Assembly (NCBI GenBank): GCA_964630665.1 | Contig: CAZVVN010000010.1 | Location: 1-64,000 of the forward strand | Direction of reading: 5' to 3' | Source of the DNA: UBA9619 sp964630665 | GTDB lineage: Bacteria; Pseudomonadota; Gammaproteobacteria; Arenicellales; UBA868 | Length of the DNA: 64,000 nt | Shown: piece after piece, positions 25,303 to 34,666 of the stretch | Layout of the letters: each line of letters begins with the position of its first letter | Numbering within the stretch: the stretch's first letter is position 1 | Translations under genes and position numbers: made by a program | The notes under the pieces: generated by a model | What the model saw: only the letters and a program-made list of their open reading frames with translations | What the model was told of the DNA's origin: nothing | Databases searched by the model: none

Positions 25303-28300
25303 TTAAGCCGCCCTTGACGATTCCAAAAAACGTTCGCTTCCGAGGAACTGCCGGTCATATCCAAACTCGACTGAGTCGGATCCAAAGGCTTCGCAAAGCC
25401 GATCAATGAGTTCATCTTCCGGGTTTACACACCAGGATTGTCCAAGGGCAATAAAGATTTCATCACAATCCTGGTTGACATAGCGAATTTGGATCGCCGT
25501 CCTGCCTGGACGATAATCATCGAGCAGACCCTGGAGTTGTCGCGTCTTTGCTTTGACATCGCTTTTCGGCACAAACGCCACTGTCAACTGCCGAAGTGCA
25601 GATTCACGAACCTGTGCCAGAGATACTATCTGCTCAGCATCAAGCCGGATCTGCCCGCTCGTTTCATCGAGGCTGCAGTCACCTGCGACGATGATCAGCC
25701 CGGTTGCTTGAATTACGCTTCTGACTCTTTGAAACAGACCCGAAGCCACGCTGACATCGGCCGCCGACACCCCGTCATCAAGTGTAAAAAACGCAGCGGA
25801 TTCACCTTTACGATTGTTGAAGACCCGTAACGCCCTCGCCAGTCCAGACAATACAATACGCCTTTTAGGCACCGGATTTATACTCGATATTCTGCCGCTG
25901 ATGATTTGCACCAGCTCCTTCTGTGCGTGGTCCACCGGGTGCCCGGTGAGATAGAACCCCAGACTCTGATGTTCGTGCTCCAGCGCTTTTTTCTCTGACC
26001 ACGGCTCTACAGGAATCTCACCAAACGAAGGCGGTGACACGTCCGGCAGGCCGAACATATCGTTCTGCCCTGAACTCCGGTTTACAGCCAACTGCCCTGC
26101 CAGGTCGATTACCGTGGGAAGACTTGCCAGCGCTGCCGCCCTGTTGGACTCTAGAGCGTCCAGGGCGCCCGACATAATCAGTGCTTCAAACACCTTCTTG
26201 TTGACCTTTTGACCATCTACTCGCCTGCACAGAGAGTCCAAGTCCCGATACGATCCATTCAGGTTTCTCTCATTGACCAGGCTCTCGATAGCTTTCTCAC
26301 CCGCTCCTTTTATTGCGCCAAGGCCATAGCGAATCTTGCCGCTCGCCTCTACCTTGAAAGCGTAGTCCGACTCATTAACATCGGGTGATAGAATTCCCAG
26401 CCCCATACGTTTCGACTCAGTAACCAGAACGACCAGTTTCTCCGTGTGTTCCATGTCTGCCGAAAGAGCGGCTGCCATGAATTCAGTCGGATAATACGTT
26501 TTCAGCCAAGCGGTCTGGTAGCTTAAAAGAGCATAAGCTGCCGAGTGAGATTTGTTGAATCCATACCCCGCAAATTTTTCAATCAGTTCAAAGATGTAAC
26601 CCGCATTTTCGATATCAACCTGCCTCTCTGAAGCGCCATCGATAAAAGCCTTTCGCTGGTCGCGCATCTCTTCTGGTTTCTTTTTTCCCATCGCCCTGCG
26701 TAACAAATCCGCAGAACCCAGGGTATAGCCGGACAGTACTCGAGCGATCTCCATAACCTGTTCCTGGTACAGGATCACACCGTACGTGGGTTGCAGGATC
26801 TCTTCCAATGCGGGGTGCGGATAGCGTACTTTTTCACGACCATGCTTCCTATCAATAAAGTCATCCACCATCCCGGACTGTAGTGGGCCAGGCCGGAAAA
26901 GCGCCACCAGCGCAATGAGTTCCTCAAAGTGATCAGGTTTGAGGCGTTGAATCAACTCCTGCATCCCGCGAGATTCCAACTGGAATAACGCTGAGGTTTT
27001 TCCACTAGACACGGCCTCATATACCTTTGAGTCGTCGAGCGGCAGATCTTCCAGCCGAATGGCCTCCAGTGAAAGATTTTCGCGGACTCGATTGACATCC
27101 TTAACCGCCCGGTCGATGACCGTCAGTGTTCTGAGGCCTAGAAAATCAAACTTTACAAGCCCGATAGCCTCAAGGTCATCCTTATCAAATTGTGTCACCG
27201 GCTGGTTCATTCCCGGTTCCCAGTAAAGCGGCATATAGCGGGTGATCGACTGCGGTGCGATCACCAGCCCACCGGCATGCTTCCCGGCATTTCGGGGAAG
27301 CCCTTCGAGCAGCTTTGCGTTGTCGACGAGCTGGGCCACATCAACTTCCAAACGGTACCTGGACTTGAATCCTTCATCTTGTTCAAGCGCTTTATCCAAG
27401 GTCATACCCACCTCAAATGGAATCATCTTCGCCAGGGAGTCACAATAACCATAAGGCTGCCCCATGACTCGACCTACGTCCCGTACAACCGCGCGGGCCG
27501 CCAAGGTGTTGTAGGTTATGATCTGGGCAACCCTATCCGTACCATATTTCTTTGCCACATAGTCAATCACCCGATCTCTGCCGTTCATGCAGAAATCGAT
27601 ATCGAAATCTGGAAGAGAAACCCTCTCTGGATTGAGAAATCTCTCGAAAAGCAGGCCATATCGAATCGGATCAATTTGTGTGATGCCAAGTGCATAGGCA
27701 ACAAGTGAACCTGCCCCGGATCCACGGCCTGGACCGACTGGTATCTCATTATCTAACGCCCACTTAACAAAGTCGGCAACGATCAGAAAGTACCCGGAGA
27801 ATCCCATCTGAGCGATGATAGTGATCTCACGATTCAGTCTCTGGTCATAGGCCTCAGAACCTGTTTCTGGCACCTGACCGGCATCAATCCTCCGCCTAAG
27901 GCCACTGTTTGAGTTCTTAACCAGCAATTCTTCCACAGTGAAATTCCTAAAGGCCGGAAATGCTGGCATATGCGTAGTTTTCAAGTCGAAAAACACATTG
28001 CAGCGTTTGGCTATTTCAACTGTGTTCTTCAAGGCCGACGGGATGTCGCGGAACAATCGACTCATATCCCCAACAGATTTTAGGTACTGAGACTCGCTGT
28101 AGTTGCGGCCGCGGCGAGGATCATCCAGCGTAGTACCCCGAGCTATGCATACCCGGATATCGTGTCCGACAAAGTCCTTTTCCTGAAGAAATCGCACGGC
28201 GTTGCCGGCGACCAGGGGTACTTGTAAATCTTTCGCAAAATTTAGCGCGTGGGCTTCAAACTCTTCCTCCCCGACTCGACCCGTTCGCGTAATCTCAACA

Positions 28301-28803
28301 TAGAAGGCACCTCGGAAAACGTTTAAATAATGCTTGATTAACTGACCGGCATCGGTCTGCTTGCCTAGCTTCAACAACCTACCGATCTCACCTTCTATCC
28401 CAGGTGATATTGCGATCAGATTCTCGGCTAGATCTTCGATCTTGTCTCGACCAATCAGAATTGTCGTCACCGAGCCACCTGATGTATAGGCATCTGTCAG
28501 CAGTTCACAAATCGCTCTATAGCCGGTGTTGTTCCTACATAACAGAATAAGATGGCCCAGGTTTTTCCCACCCACGCCACTGACTTCGACATCGACCCCG
28601 AGCAGAGGTTTGACACCGTAACTGAGACAGGACTGGAAAAATTTTACAGCCGCGTAAACATTGAGCGTGTCCGTTATTCCAACTGCCGGCATTCCTGCAG
28701 TACTGGCGTGCTTAGCAAGCTCATCAACACGAACTATGCCCTCACCCAGGGAAAAGGCCGTGTGTACATTCAGGTGTATGAATGGCGCTGGGTTATTATC
28801 CAA
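25303..28803 (-). CDS. dnaE: DNA polymerase III alpha subunit
   Basis: A 1166-residue replicative polymerase, normal length for DnaE1. The N-terminal PHP domain begins HLNVHTAFSLGEGI and continues to about residue 270. The palm carries the catalytic Asp triad region LPDFDIDFCMNGRDRVI. The tandem helix-hairpin-helix region and the OB domain (RIVLSGLARALRV, then FFTLDDG) follow, then a tau-binding tail. The start is TTG 28803, with GAGG nine bases upstream. It is 4 bases downstream of rnhB. The proofreading subunit gene dnaQ lies at 53 kb. Confidence 0.98.
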   Translation of the reverse strand: MDNNPAPFIHLNVHTAFSLGEGIVRVDELAKHASTAGMPAVGITDTLNVYAAVKFFQSCLSYGVKPLLGVDVEVSGVGGKNLGHLILLCRNNTGYRAICELLTDAYTSGGSVTTILIGRDKIEDLAENLIAISPGIEGEIGRLLKLGKQTDAGQLIKHYLNVFRGAFYVEITRTGRVGEEEFEAHALNFAKDLQVPLVAGNAVRFLQEKDFVGHDIRVCIARGTTLDDPRRGRNYSESQYLKSVGDMSRLFRDIPSALKNTVEIAKRCNVFFDLKTTHMPAFPAFRNFTVEELLVKNSNSGLRRRIDAGQVPETGSEAYDQRLNREITIIAQMGFSGYFLIVADFVKWALDNEIPVGPGRGSGAGSLVAYALGITQIDPIRYGLLFERFLNPERVSLPDFDIDFCMNGRDRVIDYVAKKYGTDRVAQIITYNTLAARAVVRDVGRVMGQPYGYCDSLAKMIPFEVGMTLDKALEQDEGFKSRYRLEVDVAQLVDNAKLLEGLPRNAGKHAGGLVIAPQSITRYMPLYWEPGMNQPVTQFDKDDLEAIGLVKFDFLGLRTLTVIDRAVKDVNRVRENLSLEAIRLEDLPLDDSKVYEAVSSGKTSALFQLESRGMQELIQRLKPDHFEELIALVALFRPGPLQSGMVDDFIDRKHGREKVRYPHPALEEILQPTYGVILYQEQVMEIARVLSGYTLGSADLLRRAMGKKKPEEMRDQRKAFIDGASERQVDIENAGYIFELIEKFAGYGFNKSHSAAYALLSYQTAWLKTYYPTEFMAAALSADMEHTEKLVVLVTESKRMGLGILSPDVNESDYAFKVEASGKIRYGLGAIKGAGEKAIESLVNERNLNGSYRDLDSLCRRVDGQKVNKKVFEALIMSGALDALESNRAAALASLPTVIDLAGQLAVNRSSGQNDMFGLPDVSPPSFGEIPVEPWSEKKALEHEHQSLGFYLTGHPVDHAQKELVQIISGRISSINPVPKRRIVLSGLARALRVFNNRKGESAAFFTLDDGVSAADVSVASGLFQRVRSVIQATGLIIVAGDCSLDETSGQIRLDAEQIVSLAQVRESALRQLTVAFVPKSDVKAKTRQLQGLLDDYRPGRTAIQIRYVNQDCDEIFIALGQSWCVNPEDELIDRLCEAFGSDSVEFGYDRQFLGSERFLESSRAA

Positions 28804-28807
28804 CCGG

Positions 28808-29401
28808 CTAACCCTCAGGACTCGTCATTCCGCCTTCCAAGACCGCCTTAACTGGAGCAAAACTTCTGCGGTGTATCTTACAGGGCCCCATCGTTTGAAG
28901 CGCCGAGAGATGCACCTTCGTCGGGTAGCCCTTGTGTTGGCTGAAACCGTAACCCGGAAACCGCGAGTTCAAATCGATCATAATCTTGTCCCTGACGACT
29001 TTGGCCAGGATTGACGCCGCAGAGACGACGGGCACGTCCCGGTCCGCCTTGACGATAGCTTCTCCGGGTATGTCAACATCCGGGAAATGCGTGCCGTCAA
29101 CAAATGCATAATCAGGCCGAATCGTTAGGCTTGTCAGCGCCCGACGCATCGCTCTTAGTGATGCGGCATGAACATTAATCTCTTCTACTTCAGATACAGT
29201 AGCTGCCCCAATAGCCCAGGCACGAGAGCGGCGACGTATCTCCCTGGAAAGAATCAGACGTCTGGATTCCGAAAGTCGCTTGGAGTCCTTGACGCCTTCG
29301 ATAAAAAATACCTCTGGGAAAACTACTGCAGCAGCGATCACCGGACCGGCCAATGGCCCCCGACCCACCTCGTCGACTCCGGCGATGAGTTTACCGATCA
29401 C
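28808..29401 (-). CDS. rnhB: Ribonuclease HII
   Basis: A 197-residue enzyme that cleaves RNA in RNA-DNA hybrids, including single misincorporated ribonucleotides. The signature AGVDEVGRGPLAGPV is at the N terminus; the remaining catalytic acids lie in GVKDSKRLSESRR and YAFVDGTHFP. The C-terminal GYPTKVHLSALQTMGPCKIHRRSF is typical. The start is GTG 29401, overlapping the lpxB stop by 4 bases (GTGA), so translation is coupled. The paralogous-function enzyme RNase HI is encoded at 54 kb. Confidence 0.97.
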   Translation of the reverse strand: MIGKLIAGVDEVGRGPLAGPVIAAAVVFPEVFFIEGVKDSKRLSESRRLILSREIRRRSRAWAIGAATVSEVEEINVHAASLRAMRRALTSLTIRPDYAFVDGTHFPDVDIPGEAIVKADRDVPVVSAASILAKVVRDKIMIDLNSRFPGYGFSQHKGYPTKVHLSALQTMGPCKIHRRSFAPVKAVLEGGMTSPEG

Positions 29402-30543
29402 GCTTGCATGCCTACGATATCTACCAGCTTGTCCGCTACAACTTCGTATGCATTATTTTTTAATAGCTTACTAAGACTCCTGAAGGATTCTTCTATCTGG
29501 GTACGCGTCGAATTGTCAGTGAGCAGTCGATCCATTTCTTGGGTGAGAACACTCGGCCTTGCCCTGCGCTGAAGGCACTCTGGTACCATCGGATATTCAG
29601 TCAGATGATTAGGCATTGAAACATGTTTGACCCTCGCGAACATTCTGGCTAGAACATAGGACAAAACAGAAACCTTGTAGGCCACTACCATCGATCTAGC
29701 TAGAAGTGCCGCCTCCAATGCTGCGGTTCCCGAAGCGAGTAATACCAGATCACTGCCGGCCATAGCCAAACGGGCGCTACCATGTATACACTGAATGTTC
29801 TGGGGTCGAACCGCGGCTGGGCAGATCTTTTCGAATTCATTGGCTACTTCCATATTTGCGTATGGCACCACGAATCGTACTCCCGGACGGGCGCGGGTCA
29901 AGAGCGCTGCCGTCTCGATAAAGACCGGAACGAGGTGGTGGACCTCAGACACCCTGCTACCCGGTAGCAACGCAACAAGCTCACCGGGCGCATGAACGCC
30001 TAGTCTCGATAGCTCTTGCTTGGCAGCATCTCGTTCGACTTCCCGGATTTCGTCAGCAGCCGGGTGACCCACAAATGTAGCTAGCACACCACGTTCACGA
30101 AAATAGGTTTCTTCGAAGGGAAACAAAACCAGCATATGGTCAACGGACCTCCTTATCCTGTGGATCCTGTAGGACCTCCAGGCCCAAACCGTAGGACTGA
30201 CCAAGTGAACAGCAGGTATCCCGGATCTTCTCAGACGCCCCTCTAACACCAGATTGAAATCCGGTATGTCAATACCAAGAAAGATGTCAGGGGGATCTGA
30301 GATAAAGTGATCATACAGAGCCTTACGAATACTAAGGGCCCGTCGGATCTTTCTCATGAACCCATCTACTCCCATGAGAGAGATGTCATCCATCTTATAT
30401 AGCGAATCAAGGCCCGCAGCCTGCATATGTGTTCCACCAACTCCAGAAATCTTGAGTTCGGGAATCCGCTCACGGAGGGCTCTCAAGATGCCACCACCCA
30501 GTTGGTCTCCGGAAGTCTCTCCAGAAACCACCGCTATGTGCAC
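29398..30543 (-). CDS. lpxB: Lipid-A-disaccharide synthase
   Basis: A 381-residue glycosyltransferase (GT19) that joins UDP-2,3-diacylglucosamine and lipid X to the tetraacyl disaccharide of lipid A at the inner face of the inner membrane. Markers are the N-terminal SGETSGDQLGG, DIPDFNLVLEGRLRRSG, SPTVWAWRSYRIHRI and LLPGSRVSEVHH. The start is GTG 30543. It lies 26 bases after lpxA. Its substrate needs LpxH, whose gene begins at 63662. Confidence 0.97.
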   Translation of the reverse strand: MHIAVVSGETSGDQLGGGILRALRERIPELKISGVGGTHMQAAGLDSLYKMDDISLMGVDGFMRKIRRALSIRKALYDHFISDPPDIFLGIDIPDFNLVLEGRLRRSGIPAVHLVSPTVWAWRSYRIHRIRRSVDHMLVLFPFEETYFRERGVLATFVGHPAADEIREVERDAAKQELSRLGVHAPGELVALLPGSRVSEVHHLVPVFIETAALLTRARPGVRFVVPYANMEVANEFEKICPAAVRPQNIQCIHGSARLAMAGSDLVLLASGTAALEAALLARSMVVAYKVSVLSYVLARMFARVKHVSMPNHLTEYPMVPECLQRRARPSVLTQEMDRLLTDNSTRTQIEESFRSLSKLLKNNAYEVVADKLVDIVGMQA

Positions 30544-30569
30544 CCGTCAAAGCCCTGTCAAACGCGGGA

Positions 30570-31340
30570 TCAGCGAATAATCCCGCGTTCTGATGATTCT
30601 ACGAAGGAACTCAACTTCTCTACCTCTCGATGCTTTGAACCCAGTAACCGCAGTTCACCCAGTGCAGTCTGTAAATCGTTACTGGAACGATATAGAGATC
30701 GATATGCTTGTTTGAGAGCAATAATAGTCGACTCCGAAAACCCTCGACGACGCAGACCCTTGGTGTTGATACCATAGGGTTCGGCTACGTTTCCCGTAGC
30801 CACAACGAAAGGAGGCACATCTTTCAGGCAGACGGCACCTATGCCCGTGATTGAATGTTCTCCGATCCTGCAAAATTGATGAACCAGCGTAAAGCCGCCG
30901 AGTATCGCGTAGTCCCCCACGCTCACATGGCCCGCCAAACTCGCACCATTTGCAAATATGGTCCTATCACCCAAGATACTGTCATGTGCTATGTGGACGT
31001 AGGCCATCAGAAAATTGTCATTCCCGACCCGGGTCATCCCGGACCCCGCGGGAGAACCTCGATTAAGGGTCGCGTACTCCCGTATAACATTTCGGTCACC
31101 AATCGATAGTCGTGTATCCTGGTTTTGGTAGTCTGAGTATTGTGGAGCTTCACCAATTGAGGCGAACTGATAGATTTTGTTTCCGGATCCTATTTCAGTT
31201 CCACTTTTTATTACGACGTGGGGCCCCACATAATTATCGTCACCAAGCACAACACCGTCCTCGATGATTGAGAACGGCCCGACTGATACGTTGTGGCCGA
31301 GAGTGGCACCCGTGTGCACCAGCGCAGCCTGATGGATCAC
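30570..31340 (-). CDS. lpxA: UDP-N-acetylglucosamine acyltransferase
   Basis: The first lipid A enzyme: it transfers a hydroxyacyl chain from acyl carrier protein to UDP-GlcNAc. The start is set at GTG 31340, overlapping the fabZ stop by 4 bases (GTGA); this gives 256 residues and the family N terminus IHQAALVHTGATLG. The frame is open further upstream, but only inside fabZ. The left-handed beta-helix hexapeptide repeats run from about residue 3 to 180; catalytic His119 is in VHIAHDSILGD. A C-terminal helical domain follows. Confidence 0.96.
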   Translation of the reverse strand: MIHQAALVHTGATLGHNVSVGPFSIIEDGVVLGDDNYVGPHVVIKSGTEIGSGNKIYQFASIGEAPQYSDYQNQDTRLSIGDRNVIREYATLNRGSPAGSGMTRVGNDNFLMAYVHIAHDSILGDRTIFANGASLAGHVSVGDYAILGGFTLVHQFCRIGEHSITGIGAVCLKDVPPFVVATGNVAEPYGINTKGLRRRGFSESTIIALKQAYRSLYRSSNDLQTALGELRLLGSKHREVEKLSSFVESSERGIIR

Positions 31341-31783
31341 CCCAACTCTCTGTGGGTAAAGAGCACATCGGAGGAACAGGCAATTTCGTTGTCCACACAG
31401 ATCTTGCCACTGCAGCGCCACAGTCCCTTTTTCCGCGCAACGAGCTTGGCCACGATCTCCAGTTGATCGCCTGGTTCCACGATCCGTCTGAACCGGGCTT
31501 TATCGACGCCCGCAAAAAGATACAGATTTTTGTTGTCCGCCTGGGCACCAAGTATCAGACTTGCAAGGACAGCCGATGCCTGAGCGATACATTCGATCAT
31601 CAGAACACCGGGGAACACCGGCTGGTGCTCGAAATGCCCCTGAAAGAGTGCCTCATTAGCAGTTACATTTTTTATCGCTGTTAGGCTGACACCGGGCTCA
31701 ACATCAACGACGCGGTCTATGAGAAGAAACGGGTACCTGTGAGGGAGCACCTCTTTGATTCGATTGATGTCGAGAACGGTCAC
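31337..31783 (-). CDS. fabZ: 3-hydroxyacyl-[acyl-carrier-protein] dehydratase FabZ
   Basis: A hot-dog-fold dehydratase of fatty-acid elongation. LPHRYPFLLIDRV lies near the N terminus; the catalytic His is in GHFEHQPVFPG and Glu in IECIAQAS. GTG 31783 gives 148 residues and the usual short N terminus. A TTG at 31828 would add 15 residues and overlap skp by 4 bases (TTGA), so a coupled start there is possible. FabZ competes with LpxA for hydroxyacyl-ACP, and the genes are adjacent and overlapping. lpxD, which normally lies between skp and fabZ, is absent here. Confidence 0.95.
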   Translation of the reverse strand: MTVLDINRIKEVLPHRYPFLLIDRVVDVEPGVSLTAIKNVTANEALFQGHFEHQPVFPGVLMIECIAQASAVLASLILGAQADNKNLYLFAGVDKARFRRIVEPGDQLEIVAKLVARKKGLWRCSGKICVDNEIACSSDVLFTHRELG

Positions 31784-31824
31784 AGAATTACGCCAAGCAG
31801 TTTTTGAGCGTCGATTTGCAGCCT

Positions 31825-32328
31825 TCAATCACCTTGAAGTCGCTCAAGCACACGTTCCGTCAGATTAATCCGCCCACTCACATACACCGCCTGTTCGACT
31901 ATCAGGTCAAACCCATCTTCTTTAGCGATCTCCACGATGGTCTCTCGAACCAATCTTTGTAACCTGCCAAGTTCTTCGTTTCTCCGCAGGTTATAGTCCT
32001 CCCTGGCCTCTTCCTGTTCACGTTTTAGCTTCCGCTTGAGAGCATCTATTTCTCGTTGCTTTTTCTGAGCGTCCGCGATCTGCATGACCAGGCGATTTTT
32101 TTCAAGGTCGCGTTCCATATCCAGGATCTTTTCTCTCAGATTAATCAGGACCTTGTCTCGTGGGCCAAACTCCTGCTCAAGCAGCCGAAGTGCTTTTTCT
32201 CCCTGCGGTGAGAGTTCGAGCAACCGAACTGGATCGACAAATCCTATCTTTACATCCTGGGCAGATACTATATGCGGGAGACAGACTAGCAGGAGTCCAG
32301 CTATAGCCAATCGAGATAACCGCTTCAT
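31825..32328 (-). CDS. skp: Periplasmic chaperone Skp (OmpH family)
   Basis: A 167-residue periplasmic chaperone that holds unfolded outer-membrane proteins on the way to BamA. A signal peptide spans residues 1-23 (basic KRLSR, hydrophobic core, cleavage after VSA). The mature part is largely a charged coiled coil (AQKKQREIDALKRKLKREQE region) flanked by short strand segments (KIGFVDPVRLLE, DGFDLIVEQAVYVS), which is the Skp jellyfish arrangement. It lies 27 bases after bamA. Confidence 0.93.
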   Translation of the reverse strand: MKRLSRLAIAGLLLVCLPHIVSAQDVKIGFVDPVRLLELSPQGEKALRLLEQEFGPRDKVLINLREKILDMERDLEKNRLVMQIADAQKKQREIDALKRKLKREQEEAREDYNLRRNEELGRLQRLVRETIVEIAKEDGFDLIVEQAVYVSGRINLTERVLERLQGD

Positions 32329-32355
32329 GTCAGCACACCCTAACTCTTTGCCAGG

Positions 32356-34659
32356 TCACCGAAACAATGCCCCCAGCGTGAATTGAAGTTTCTCCAGGTC
32401 ATCGCCAGTCTCGTCATTGAACGGCATTGCATACGATAGTGATAACGGCCCGACCGGTGAGAACCAGTGAAAACCGATGCCGGCACCGTAACGAATCTCC
32501 TCCAGGTGGACGCTTTCACCACTGCCAAAAACTTGCCCGGCATCAAGGAAAAGACTGACCCGCTGATCCTTGGAATCTTTCATACCCGGTACCGGAAAAA
32601 ATACCTCGGTGCTGGCAACCACCCGCTTGGTCCCGCCTAACGGGTCACCCGTCAACCCGGTAGAACGTGGCCCTAACGAACGCGAGTCGAATCCACGTAC
32701 TGTACCTGGTCCGCCCGCGTAGTAATTCTTGAAAAACGGCAACTCACTGGCACCTCCATATCCATCCCCATAACCTATGTTACCCTTCAGGCTGATGACC
32801 AGATTGTCGGTAACTGATCGATACCAGCGGCCACGCAGGGTCAATTTGTAATACTCCAGATCGCTGCCCGGAAAGGTGAACTCGGCTGATGCTCGTCGGA
32901 GGTAACCTTTAGCCGGAAAAAATATGCTGTCCCTCGTGTCTCGAGTTACGCCTGCGGTCAGGGTGTAATTGTCACTTTCCGGAAAACGATCAATAAAGGA
33001 AGAATACTCTGTTGGCGTAGATTCAGTCGCCTCAAGCTCTATCTGCTCGTAACCGGCGCGTAGGTGGAACGCGTTGTGCTCGCTGACCGGTATTTTCGAC
33101 CGCGCACCAACGCTGACTGTGTCTGAGATATAGTCTGCACTAGTCGTTTTCTCTGTATCGATGTCTTCCAACTCCGCAAAAAACCCGAGGCTTACGCCAT
33201 CCGGCGTGAAGTAGGGGTTTGTGTAAGCGATATCATAGACCTTGTTGATGTCTGAGTGATCGATCTTGAACTTAACTTGCCGCCCTGAGCCAAAGAGATT
33301 TTCCCGATTAACTTCGGCCTGTAGGATTAACCCGTCAGAGCCCGAATAACCGACACCAAACAGGAAACTACCTGTAGCACGTTCGGACACGGTGACGTTA
33401 ACATCAACCTGGTCAATGGTTCCTGGTACAGCCGGAATGTCGATGCTCACATCATCGAAGAACCCCAGTCGTTTGATTCGCTCCTTCGAGCGTCGGATGT
33501 CGGCGGCTGAATACTCGGACCCCTCCAATTGGCGCATCTCGCGCCTGACTACTTCGTCCCGTGTCGACGTATTCCCGTAAATGTTGATGCGCCGCACGTA
33601 AACTTTTGGTCCAGGATCAACCACGAAGCTGAAACTTACAGTTTTGTCATTCTCGTCGATATCCGGAATCGCATTGACGTTGGCAAATGCGAACCCGATA
33701 TTGGCCAGGGAATCTTCCAACTCCGTACGGGCTTCAATGACCGTTTGCCTTGAAAAGGGTGTACCGGGCTGCGGTCTTACCTGCTCGAACAATCCGTCCT
33801 CAAGAATCTCCTTAGTATCCTCCAAATCGACCCGTCCAATCCGATACAGACTCCCCTCAACTATATTGATGGTCAGGAAGATATCCTGTTTGTTCTGACT
33901 GATCGTGACATCCGTAGAGACGATCTCAAAGGTCATATAACCCCTGTCCAGATAGAAACTTCGTATTGCCTCCAGCGAAGCGTTCAGCTTTTCTTTTGAA
34001 TACTTGCTTTCCGAAGAGAGGAAGCCCCACCATGAAGCTTCACCTAATTCCAGAAGATCAAGCAGTTCTCCATCCTCGAAGCTCTCATTCCCAATGATCC
34101 GCAGCTTGCGTATCTTGGCAATCCGGCCTTCATCGATCTGAAGTTTGATAGCGACTCTGTTTCTCTCAAGCGGAGTTACAGTCGGAACCACGGTAGCCGA
34201 ATATCGTCCTTTTGAGAAATATCGCTCTCTTATTGTTTGAACCAGTCTCTCTAGGAGTGGTTGGTTAAATATCTGACCGTCCGTGAAACCTGTAGATGTC
34301 AGAGCCTCATCAATCGCTTCGTCCCGGACATCTTTATTCCCGGAATATTCAATCGAAGCAATAGAGGGCCTCTCTGTGACAACAACCACCAGAATCTGAC
34401 CATCCTGCTTGAGCTCAACGTCATTGAAAAACCCTGTGGCGAACAGTATCTGGATCGATTCCCGGACAATTTTGTCATCAACCCGGTCCCCGACTTTAAT
34501 CGGTAGGTAATTGAATATCGTACCGGGCTCGATTTTCTGAACCCCTTCTACTCGAATGTCCGTCACAACAAACGGTTCAAGCGCCCATGACTGAAAAGTC
34601 AGAAATAACGCTATAGCGCTTACGCCTGGTAGCAAGCAGACACGGAGCCAGAAAGCCAT
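32356..34659 (-). CDS. bamA: Outer-membrane protein assembly factor BamA
   Basis: A 767-residue Omp85 protein, the core insertase for beta-barrel proteins. An N-terminal signal peptide is followed by five POTRA repeats up to about residue 420, then the 16-strand barrel. The lid-lock motif VRGF is in GPGTVRGFDSRSLGP. The C terminus reads LQFTLGALFR: the usual terminal aromatic is followed by one Arg, which is unusual for a beta signal. The gene lies 7 bases after rseP and 27 before skp, the conserved rseP-bamA-skp order. Confidence 0.97.
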   Translation of the reverse strand: MAFWLRVCLLPGVSAIALFLTFQSWALEPFVVTDIRVEGVQKIEPGTIFNYLPIKVGDRVDDKIVRESIQILFATGFFNDVELKQDGQILVVVVTERPSIASIEYSGNKDVRDEAIDEALTSTGFTDGQIFNQPLLERLVQTIRERYFSKGRYSATVVPTVTPLERNRVAIKLQIDEGRIAKIRKLRIIGNESFEDGELLDLLELGEASWWGFLSSESKYSKEKLNASLEAIRSFYLDRGYMTFEIVSTDVTISQNKQDIFLTINIVEGSLYRIGRVDLEDTKEILEDGLFEQVRPQPGTPFSRQTVIEARTELEDSLANIGFAFANVNAIPDIDENDKTVSFSFVVDPGPKVYVRRINIYGNTSTRDEVVRREMRQLEGSEYSAADIRRSKERIKRLGFFDDVSIDIPAVPGTIDQVDVNVTVSERATGSFLFGVGYSGSDGLILQAEVNRENLFGSGRQVKFKIDHSDINKVYDIAYTNPYFTPDGVSLGFFAELEDIDTEKTTSADYISDTVSVGARSKIPVSEHNAFHLRAGYEQIELEATESTPTEYSSFIDRFPESDNYTLTAGVTRDTRDSIFFPAKGYLRRASAEFTFPGSDLEYYKLTLRGRWYRSVTDNLVISLKGNIGYGDGYGGASELPFFKNYYAGGPGTVRGFDSRSLGPRSTGLTGDPLGGTKRVVASTEVFFPVPGMKDSKDQRVSLFLDAGQVFGSGESVHLEEIRYGAGIGFHWFSPVGPLSLSYAMPFNDETGDDLEKLQFTLGALFR

Positions 34660-34666
34660 CTATACA

